A model generated the notes under the pieces. It worked only from the letters and a program-made list of their open reading frames with translations, did no database searches and was not told where the DNA came from. The position numbers and the translations under genes are program-made. Of a stretch of DNA of 12,047 nt, positions 6,731 through 12,047 are shown piece by piece (the first letter of the stretch is position 1; each line of letters starts with the position of its first letter). Source of the DNA: Bacillota bacterium (GTDB lineage Bacteria; Bacillota; Clostridia; DSM-8532); the NCBI GenBank assembly GCA_023426765.1, contig JAEZBW010000234.1:1-12047 (forward strand), written 5' to 3'.

Positions 6731-6758
6731 TTGCAAAAACATACCATCGTGTTATAAT
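6731..6758 (+). promoter_or_regulatory. Promoter for the V/A-type ATPase operon
   Basis: TTGCAA (6731-6736) and a perfect TATAAT (6753-6758) are spaced by 16 bases, just upstream of the first ATPase gene. The predicted start near 6765 gives a leader of about 35 bases. No other strong promoter was seen further down the operon. Confidence 0.68.
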
Positions 6759-6799
6759 ACAGTAAAAGATCGCCGCTGATCATATGAAGGAGAGCCTTT

Positions 6800-7111
6800 A
6801 TGGAGCAGGTTTTTGAAAGAATCATCGAAATTGAAAATAGAGCAAAAGAAGTTTATGCAGATGCCATCGAGCAGAAAAATCAAATGAAGGAAGCACTTCA
6901 GCGAGATATCCTTCAACGCGGCAATGAAATCAGGGAAATGGCAGATGTTAAAATCGGGCAGCTGACGGCTTCCGGAAAAAAGGATGTCGATGACAAGCTG
7001 GAGCGGATAAACCATCAGATTCAGGATAAATTGTCACAGCTGGAAGCCGAGGCTTCAAAAAACGCAAAAGAATGGGAAGACCTGATTTTCTCCAGGATAA
7101 TTGGTGATTGA
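6800..7111 (+). CDS. ntpF: V/A-type ATPase peripheral-stalk subunit G (archaeal H type)
   Basis: This 103-residue protein is almost all charged, heptad-like helix from residue 1 to about 95, with no membrane segment. That is the form of the G/H subunit, which forms a right-handed coiled coil with subunit E in the peripheral stalks tying the catalytic head to the membrane stator. The sequence itself is weakly conserved; the call rests on length, coiled-coil character and its place as first gene of the operon, as in many ATPase operons of this type. AAGGAGAG at 6787-6794 sits 5 bases before the ATG. Its stop (7109-7111) is immediately before the subunit C start. Confidence 0.8.
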   Translation: MEQVFERIIEIENRAKEVYADAIEQKNQMKEALQRDILQRGNEIREMADVKIGQLTASGKKDVDDKLERINHQIQDKLSQLEAEASKNAKEWEDLIFSRIIGD

Positions 7112-7112
7112 T

Positions 7113-8165
7113 ATGCCGATGGCCGTCGCGGAGTACAGTGCACTTGCGGGAAAAACCCGTGCGATGTACGGAAAACTGTTAACAGCTGAAAACTACCGGG
7201 ATCTGATGCGCCAAAAGAGCGTAGCTGATGTTGCTGCGTGGCTGAAAAACAATACATCATACAGGGATGTGGTTTCAAGCCTGAATGAAAGCGAAATTCA
7301 CCGGGTACCCTTTGAAAACATGCTGAGAAAGAGCCTTTTAAACGATTACCGGAAGCTGTTCTGCTTTTCACAGGGCAATGTTAAGGAATTTTTAAAGGTT
7401 GCGCTGCTCAAGCATGAGGTGGAAAGCGTTAAAAGACTGTTCAGGGTGCTGGAAATGGAAAGAACCGTAACCCTGGTGGAGGATTCGCTGCTGTTCCTGT
7501 CAAAATATGACACTCTGGATATCGGCAGGCTGACAAAATCAAAGACTTCTCATGAATTTATCGGGAACCTGCAGGGAACGGGCTATTATAACGTGTTAAG
7601 GCCCTTTCTGTCAGAGGATAAAAGCCATAATCTGTTTCATATTGAGATGGCCCTTGACATGTATTACATCAAGCTTGTCCTGTCGAAGAAGAAAAAGCTT
7701 CTGCAGGGACTGGACGCCAGTATGGTCGAGCGTTCCCTCGGAACCGAAATAGATGTTTTAAACCTGCTGTGGATCTACAGGGGAAGAATGATCTATAATC
7801 TGGATCGAAGCGTCATTTTAAGCTACTTCATTCCGCAGGGCTATATGCTTTCCAGTGAACTGGTCTACGAACTGGCAGACGCACAAGATCCGGAGACGTT
7901 TAAGCAAATTGTGGCACGTACCCGATATGTCGAGCTTTTTTTATCGGATAAACACCTTTTTGCAGAACTGAACTTCAATGAATATATGTACCGTATGCAC
8001 CTGAGTTTTTTGCGGAAATACGGTTTTTCCATATCCAGTGCATTGTCATACCTGCACCTGAAGGAATTTGAACTGTCCAACATCATTTCCATTCTGGAAG
8101 GGATACGGTATCATTTACCGGTGGAGGCAATCACAAAGTATGTCGTTGGAATTCAGGTACAGTAA
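7113..8165 (+). CDS. ntpC: V/A-type ATPase subunit C (AC39/d type)
   Basis: Subunit C is the funnel-shaped socket that couples the central stalk to the membrane rotor ring. The 350-residue soluble, mostly helical protein is typical in size for the AC39 family. It shows the usual opening (YSALAGKTRAMYGKLLTAENYRDL...), LLKHEVESVKRLFR in the middle, and a C-terminal region ending with the helix of RYHLPVEAITKYVVG. The start is uncertain: ATG 7113 lies 1 base after the subunit G stop with GGTGAT just before it, and ATG 7119 is an alternative with better spacing to the same GGTGAT. An in-frame TTG at 7101 would overlap subunit G. Close packing implies translational coupling with subunit G. Placement before subunits I and K differs from the usual I-K-E-C-F order. 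Confidence 0.9.
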   Translation: MPMAVAEYSALAGKTRAMYGKLLTAENYRDLMRQKSVADVAAWLKNNTSYRDVVSSLNESEIHRVPFENMLRKSLLNDYRKLFCFSQGNVKEFLKVALLKHEVESVKRLFRVLEMERTVTLVEDSLLFLSKYDTLDIGRLTKSKTSHEFIGNLQGTGYYNVLRPFLSEDKSHNLFHIEMALDMYYIKLVLSKKKKLLQGLDASMVERSLGTEIDVLNLLWIYRGRMIYNLDRSVILSYFIPQGYMLSSELVYELADAQDPETFKQIVARTRYVELFLSDKHLFAELNFNEYMYRMHLSFLRKYGFSISSALSYLHLKEFELSNIISILEGIRYHLPVEAITKYVVGIQVQ

Positions 8166-8286
8166 GAATTCTGCGAAAATGTGATTCCGCTGCAGGGAAA
8201 ACAAAGCGGGCGGATTCCCGAAAATGTGCAGAAAGCAATCCATGGTTCATGCAGATGGATCATGCAGGAAAGTTTTACTTGAGGAA

Positions 8287-8291
8287 AGGAG
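8287..8291 (+). promoter_or_regulatory. Ribosome binding site that sets the subunit I start
   Basis: AGGAG at 8287-8291 precedes the ATG at 8302 by 10 bases. The same frame is open back to an ATG at 8224, but that start has no good site and its 26 extra residues do not look like subunit I. Confidence 0.7.
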
Positions 8292-8301
8292 TGGGAAAGC
8301 A

Positions 8302-10215
8302 ATGCCGGTTGAACGGATGAAATATGTGAATATTGTGGGTCCTATCGACCAATTGGATGAGTTTGTTCTGCATTACGTCATAGACAACAACATCCAGCTG
8401 GAGCATGCTTTCAACCATGTACACGGTCATAAGGGATTAACCCCCTTTCTGGGAGAAAACCCTTATGACTCCATCGTAAAAACACTGGAGAATCTGAATA
8501 AAACCATGAAGGTCAGCGTTCATGCATGCTGCCTCGAAGAGCGCTGCAGCTACGCCCTCGAACCCATTGACACCCAAATGGTGATGAAAGGCATGGAATC
8601 GCTGGAACAAAAGCTGAGCGGCTTCGAGAAGGATATTCAGAAAACCCAGGCGGAAATCGATGAAAACAGGCAGATCCTCAAACAGCTGATTCCACTTCGG
8701 AACCTGGAAACGAAAATGGATGATCTGTTTCATTTTGAGTACATGAAAGTTCGTTTTGGAAAGCTGCCGAAAGAAAGCTTTGACAAAATGGATATGGTAC
8801 TGCAGGAGCAGGATGTGATCGTTGTACCCATATCCAGTGATGACAGGGATGTATGGATTTCCTATTTCATGCCTGCCATGGTATCGGATAAAATTGACAA
8901 TATCCTGTCCTCGCTTTATTTTGAAAGAGTAAGAATATCCGGTAAAGCGCAGGGATATCCCGCAGATGAAATCATTGCAATGGAGCAGGTGATACAAGGG
9001 CTGGAAGCTGAAGTTCTTCGTCTGAAGGATGCGCTGCGAACCACCATTGAGGCTGAGAGACCCGGGTTTGAAGAAATCTACAATCAGGCAGTATACCTGC
9101 AGCAGGCCTACCATGTAAGAAAATATGCAGCACATACCCAGGAAACCTTTTATCTGACCGGATGGATGCCGGCAGCAGCATATGAAGAGCTGGCCGGGCA
9201 GTTGAAGACACGTACAGACTTAATGCTGTCGGCCGAAGAACCGCAGGAGGTACGGGGCCTGACGCCTCCGACCATTTTAAGGAACAACAGGTTTTTCAAG
9301 CCCTTCGAGGCGATTGTGACCATGTATGGAATACCGGCGCATAATGAATTCGATCCAACCATTCTGGTTGCCTTAACATACATACTGATGTTCGGCGCCA
9401 TGTTTGGAGACGTCGGCCAGGGAGCGGTGATTGCAATAGCCGGCCTGTATCTGTATTTCGGACGGAAGTCACGGCTTGGATGGGTGCTTGCTTGTGTCGG
9501 TGCTTCTTCCGTTGTCTTTGGATTTCTCTATGGCAGCGTTTTCGGAAATGAGCATCTGTTGAAGCCGGTGTGGAAAGCACCCATGGAAAACATCAATCAG
9601 CTGCTGATCATTGCCGTCGGTTATGGGGCGGTTATCATTATCCTGTCCATTGTGATCAATATCATCAACAGCATCAAATCCAGGAATTACGGACGCCTGA
9701 TCTTTGACAGAAACGGCATTGCCGGGCTTATTTTCTATGGCGGCGCTCTGACTGCTATTCTACTGGCCCTTTCAGGCAAAGCAGCGGTTCCTGTGCCATT
9801 GATTGCGACGATACTGCTGATCCCGCTTCTTCTGATGCTGTTTAAGGAGAAATTGGAAAAGCTGCTTTTAAAGCATCATGAGGGAGAAGACGGCAGCTTT
9901 GTCGAAGGGTTCTTCGAAGTCTTCGAGTCGGTGCTGGGCTTTTTAAGCAATACCATCTCCTTTGTCAGGGTGTCGGCTTTCGCGCTCAGCCATGCCGGTC
10001 TGGCGCTTGCTGTCTGGACCTTGTATGATATGGTGAGCGGCGCCGGCAAGGTTGTGGTTCTGATCATCGGAAACCTTCTGATCATCGGCCTGGAGGGGCT
10101 GATTGTCGGAATTCAATGCATGAGGCTTCAATATTATGAAATGTTCAGCCGGTTTTTCTCAGGAGATGGCAGGGAGTTCAAACCTGTCCGTGTCTGTGGA
10201 AAAAGCGGGCGGTAA
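8302..10215 (+). CDS. ntpI: V/A-type ATPase membrane subunit I (a subunit)
   Basis: Subunit I is the membrane stator that provides the ion half-channels facing the rotor ring. The protein has 637 residues from the ATG at 8302, a normal family length. The N-terminal half (about 1-345) is cytosolic with long coiled-coil arms (for example about 95-130 and 225-265). The C-terminal half carries about seven to eight membrane helices, starting near ILVALTYILMFGAMFGDVGQG. Arg556 in ISFVRVSAFALSHAGLALAV is the conserved stator arginine that releases ions from the rotor carboxylate. The end LEGLIVGIQCMRLQYYEMFSRFF is also typical. It follows subunit C after a 136-base gap that contains only weak, mutually exclusive hairpins (for example GGGAA 8195-8199 with TTCCC 8215-8219). 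The next gene, subunit K, begins 38 bases after the stop. Confidence 0.94.
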   Translation: MPVERMKYVNIVGPIDQLDEFVLHYVIDNNIQLEHAFNHVHGHKGLTPFLGENPYDSIVKTLENLNKTMKVSVHACCLEERCSYALEPIDTQMVMKGMESLEQKLSGFEKDIQKTQAEIDENRQILKQLIPLRNLETKMDDLFHFEYMKVRFGKLPKESFDKMDMVLQEQDVIVVPISSDDRDVWISYFMPAMVSDKIDNILSSLYFERVRISGKAQGYPADEIIAMEQVIQGLEAEVLRLKDALRTTIEAERPGFEEIYNQAVYLQQAYHVRKYAAHTQETFYLTGWMPAAAYEELAGQLKTRTDLMLSAEEPQEVRGLTPPTILRNNRFFKPFEAIVTMYGIPAHNEFDPTILVALTYILMFGAMFGDVGQGAVIAIAGLYLYFGRKSRLGWVLACVGASSVVFGFLYGSVFGNEHLLKPVWKAPMENINQLLIIAVGYGAVIIILSIVINIINSIKSRNYGRLIFDRNGIAGLIFYGGALTAILLALSGKAAVPVPLIATILLIPLLLMLFKEKLEKLLLKHHEGEDGSFVEGFFEVFESVLGFLSNTISFVRVSAFALSHAGLALAVWTLYDMVSGAGKVVVLIIGNLLIIGLEGLIVGIQCMRLQYYEMFSRFFSGDGREFKPVRVCGKSGR

Positions 10216-10253
10216 TAAAGAAGGATTGATTTGATAGGTTTGGAGGAGCATTT

Positions 10254-10676
10254 ATGATTTTTGTATTGGTTGTTTCAATTTTTTTGGTACTGTGCATGAT
10301 AGCCCTTGGAATTACCTGCATCCGCAGAGGTATGAAGGGTAAGAATGCCAGAAGGCTGATGGGAATTAATATCGCGGCACTGTTTGGACTGCTGATTGTC
10401 ACGACAATCCTATTGATGCCGATCTCGGTCATGGCTGCGGATGGGGCCGAAGCCGCGGCAAGCGACGGCGGCGGGCTGAGATATCTGGCAGCGGCGCTCT
10501 CAACAGGACTGGCCTCCATTGGTGCCGGAATCGCTGTTGCTTCCACAGGCTCGGCAGCTTTAGGCGCTATCAGCGAGGACTCCAAGCTATTGGGTAAGAC
10601 CCTGATCTTCGTCGGTCTTGCCGAAGGTATTGCTATTTATGGACTTATCGTTACCATTTTGATTCTGAACAGTTAG
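10254..10676 (+). CDS. ntpK: V/A-type ATPase proteolipid subunit K (c subunit)
   Basis: Subunit K forms the membrane rotor ring that carries ions past subunit I. The 140-residue protein has four hydrophobic stretches (about 1-22, 36-60, 76-102 and 114-138). Only the second pair has proteolipid character: a Gly/Ala-rich helix (STGLASIGAGIAVASTGSAALGAI) and the ion-binding helix GLAEGIAIYGLIVTILIL with the essential Glu124. The first pair does not resemble a duplicated hairpin and ends in SVMAADG, so it may be a targeting or assembly extension. In Enterococcus hirae, NtpK is about 156 residues with two related hairpins. Residues after Glu124 are Gly-Ile rather than the Ser/Thr pair of Na+-binding F-type rings, which hints at H+ use. 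A strong GGAGGAGC site precedes the ATG. A tandem repeat begins at its stop codon. Confidence 0.92.
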   Translation: MIFVLVVSIFLVLCMIALGITCIRRGMKGKNARRLMGINIAALFGLLIVTTILLMPISVMAADGAEAAASDGGGLRYLAAALSTGLASIGAGIAVASTGSAALGAISEDSKLLGKTLIFVGLAEGIAIYGLIVTILILNS

Positions 10677-10751
10677 GAGCCGGCTCGGGTTATCCCGAAC
10701 GGTCTCTGGGGAGCCGGCTCGGGTTATCCCGAACGGTCTCTGGGGAGCCGG
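10676..10751 (+). repeat. 34-bp GC-rich tandem repeat in the K-F gap, with hairpin potential
   Basis: Two identical 34-bp units run from 10676-10709 and 10710-10743, followed by a third copy of only the first 8 bases (GGAGCCGG, 10744-10751). Each unit contains the perfect palindrome GAGCCGGCTC (10677-10686 and 10711-10720). Each also contains a hairpin TCGGG-TTAT-CCCGA (10685-10698 and 10719-10732). The partial third copy adds its own stem, GCCGG with CCGGC around TTTATG (10747-10762). The first base of the array is the last base of the subunit K stop codon. The array fills most of the 113-base gap before subunit F. Confidence 0.93.
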
Positions 10752-10789
10752 TTTATGCCGGCATTACTGAAACCGAAGGCGGCATAAAA

Positions 10790-11098
10790 ATGAAAATGTT
10801 TTTAATTTGTGACAATCTGGATACAAAAACAGGGATGCGTCTGGCAGGGATTGAAGGTGTTCTCGTTCATGAGCGGCAGGAAGTGCGTGATGCGCTGAAT
10901 GCTGCCATGAAGGACAGCGAAATCGGTGTGATCCTGATCAACGAAAGTCTTGTGGATCTTATTCAGTCTGAGGTTTACAATATCAAACTGAACTTCCAGA
11001 CACCGTTGATTGTTGAAATTCCGGGCAAGCATGGCACCACCCGACCCAAAGACGCAATTACCCGGCATGTACGTGAAGCGATTGGGCTGAAGATATGA
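10790..11098 (+). CDS. ntpG: V/A-type ATPase central-stalk subunit F
   Basis: Subunit F binds subunit D in the central rotor shaft and can stimulate ATPase activity. The 102-residue soluble protein has the expected length and pattern: an opening strand MKMFLICDNLDTKTGMRLAGIEG, a middle EIGVILINESLV, and PLIVEIPGKHG followed by a C-terminal helix. This matches the CheY-like N-terminal fold and helical tail of the family. AAGGCGG lies about 7 bases before the ATG at 10790; a second in-frame ATG at 10796 is possible. Called ntpG in Enterococcus. It is separated from subunit K by the tandem repeat array but only 9 bases from subunit E, so F and E are tightly linked. Confidence 0.93.
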   Translation: MKMFLICDNLDTKTGMRLAGIEGVLVHERQEVRDALNAAMKDSEIGVILINESLVDLIQSEVYNIKLNFQTPLIVEIPGKHGTTRPKDAITRHVREAIGLKI

Positions 11099-11107
11099 GG
11101 AATATAT

Positions 11108-11713
11108 ATGGACATGGATAAAATAAACCCAAAACTGGATACGTTCGCCACGATGGTGCTGAAGGATGCCGCTCATAAAGCCGGACTGCTGCTGAACCAG
11201 ACCAGGCAGGAAAACAACAGTCTCATGGAAGATCAGGAGATTAAGTTTCTGAAGGAAGCTTACCACAGCATTCAGGAAGCCATCAATAAGATAGAGAAGC
11301 AAAACAACGAGGTTTATTCTGCGAAGCTGTTTGAGGCAAAGCAGTTGTTGTTCAAAAAAAGGCAGCAGATCATGGAGGGTGTCTTTCAAAGGGTTCAGCA
11401 GAGGCTTGAACAGTATCGGACCCAGGATGAATACCGTGGAAGACTTGAATCTTTTTTAAACACTGGAATCAATGAAGTGGGCCCCGGTGAGCTTCAGGTT
11501 ATAGCCGACAGCTGTGATACCGCCGTGATTAAAAAGCTGAGAGAGCGTTTAAATCACACCTTTGCCATTGTGCAAAGCGACGAACCCCTGCTGGGGGGAT
11601 GCATCGTGCTGAACCGTACGAACGGGTTAATGGCGGATTATTCCTTTTCAACGCGATTAAAGCAGCAGCGGGAAGGTTTTCTTGAATTATCCGGAATGAA
11701 TATTAACCTGTAA
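11108..11713 (+). CDS. ntpE: V/A-type ATPase peripheral-stalk subunit E
   Basis: Subunit E pairs with subunit G to make the peripheral stalks. The 201-residue protein has a long charged N-terminal helix (about residues 15-95) for the coiled coil. Its C-terminal globular domain (about 100-201) contains the family phrase LLGGCIVLNRTNGLMADYSFSTRLKQQRE. No membrane segment is present. GAGGAAT precedes the ATG closely, and subunit F ends 9 bases upstream. The gene is preceded by F instead of K, which departs from the common K-E-C-F order. Confidence 0.92.
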   Translation: MDMDKINPKLDTFATMVLKDAAHKAGLLLNQTRQENNSLMEDQEIKFLKEAYHSIQEAINKIEKQNNEVYSAKLFEAKQLLFKKRQQIMEGVFQRVQQRLEQYRTQDEYRGRLESFLNTGINEVGPGELQVIADSCDTAVIKKLRERLNHTFAIVQSDEPLLGGCIVLNRTNGLMADYSFSTRLKQQREGFLELSGMNINL

Positions 11714-11734
11714 GCGGGTTTACAACAAAGAAGG

Positions 11735-11750
11735 GGAGACCGCTGTCTCC
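11735..11750 (+). repeat. Small hairpin upstream of the subunit A start
   Basis: GGAGAC and GTCTCC form a perfect 6-bp stem with a CGCT loop in the 58-base gap between subunits E and A. It ends 9 bases before the ribosome binding site of subunit A and has no T-run. It may influence translation or mRNA processing; chance is possible. Confidence 0.4.
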
Positions 11751-11759
11751 GGAAAATGC

Positions 11760-11765
11760 AGGTGA
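11760..11765 (+). promoter_or_regulatory. Ribosome binding site for the TTG start of subunit A
   Basis: AGGTGA at 11760-11765 is 6 bases before the TTG at 11772. The in-frame TTG at 11766 directly abuts it, and TGA at 11763 closes the frame further upstream, so TTG 11772 is the best start. Confidence 0.65.
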
Positions 11766-11771
11766 TTGAAA

Positions 11772-12047
11772 TTGAGTGAAACAACCCATGGAACAATCTA
11801 TGGGATCAACGGCCCGGTCATACGGGTGAGAGGCAATGATGGCCTGAAGATGCTGGAAATGGTGCTGGTAGGCCATGAAAAGCTGATTGGGGAGGTCATC
11901 CGCGTTGATCAGAATGAAACCATTGTTCAGGTTTATGAATATACGGCCGGCCTGAAGCCGGGAGAACCAGTGATTGCGACGGGCAGACCCTTAAGCGTCA
12001 TGCTCGGCCCCGGAATCATCGGCAACATCTTTGACGGTATTCAAAGG
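11772..12047 (+). CDS. ntpA: V/A-type ATPase catalytic subunit A (5' part only)
   Basis: Subunit A is the nucleotide-hydrolysing subunit of the A3B3 head. The 92 codons before the window edge encode its N-terminal beta-barrel domain. It begins SETTHGTIYGINGPVIRV, followed by LVGHEKLIGEVIRVDQNETIVQVYEYTAGLKPGEPV and GRPLSVMLGPGIIGNIFDGIQR, all highly characteristic. The Walker A motif lies beyond the window. The start is TTG, which may lower initiation relative to ATG. Subunits B and D would be expected next, outside the window. Confidence 0.95.
   Translation, partial: MSETTHGTIYGINGPVIRVRGNDGLKMLEMVLVGHEKLIGEVIRVDQNETIVQVYEYTAGLKPGEPVIATGRPLSVMLGPGIIGNIFDGIQR

Noticed and set aside
8224..8301. 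N-terminal extension of subunit I from the ATG at 8224
   Set aside because: The 26 added residues do not fit the family, and a good AGGAG site supports the ATG at 8302.
8437..9135. 232-codon reverse-strand open frame inside the subunit I gene
   Set aside because: It is fully antisense to a well-conserved subunit I; its Phe/His-rich translation looks like the complement of a coding frame.
10676..10751. Start of a CRISPR array
   Set aside because: The 34-bp units are directly contiguous with no spacers, only two copies are present, and no cas gene is nearby.

Overview
The window looks like chromosomal DNA from an endospore-forming clostridial Firmicute. Three things point there: a germination pair sleB-ypeB, strong AGGAGG-type ribosome binding sites with vegetative (sigma-A-like) TTGxxx/TATAAT promoters, and a bacterial V/A-type ATPase operon of the kind common in clostridia. 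I cannot name the genus. Base composition looks even and I see no insertion sequence, integrase, CRISPR array, tRNA or rRNA, so this reads as core genome rather than an accessory island.

Layout, left to right. (1) The 5' end of a leftward glycosyltransferase gene of the MGDG-synthase/diacylglycerol glucosyltransferase family (1-243, cut by the window edge). (2) Rightward sleB-ypeB (481-2461), a cortex-lytic hydrolase and its partner, closed by a 13-bp perfect hairpin. (3) Rightward hisI-hisE (2663-3278), overlapping by 17 bases, with a clear promoter, followed by a zinc-ribbon membrane protein with a Pro-Gln linker (3347-3958) and a bidirectional terminator (3998-4025). (4) Leftward argD (4090-5286), whose promoter is overlapped by a very good ARG box (5415-5432), implying repression by the arginine repressor ArgR/AhrC. 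(5) A rightward EamA/DMT-family transporter (5736-6620) with its own promoter. (6) A V/A-type ATPase operon running off the right edge, with its own promoter: subunits G(H)-C-I-K-F-E-A (6800-12047+). Subunits B and D would be expected to follow.

How the genes work together. SleB and YpeB are made in the forespore and act together at germination. HisI and HisE carry out consecutive early steps of histidine synthesis. ArgD acts in arginine synthesis. The ATPase genes encode peripheral stalks (E, G), the central-stalk parts C and F, the membrane stator (I), the rotor ring (K) and the catalytic subunit (A).

The least ordinary structure is a 34-bp GC-rich tandem repeat, able to fold into hairpins, that fills most of the K-F intergenic gap in the ATPase operon. 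Next are the ARG-box/promoter overlap at argD and the unusual architecture of the K proteolipid. I found no convincing new multi-gene system; most of the window is conventional biology with a few regulatory details worth checking.
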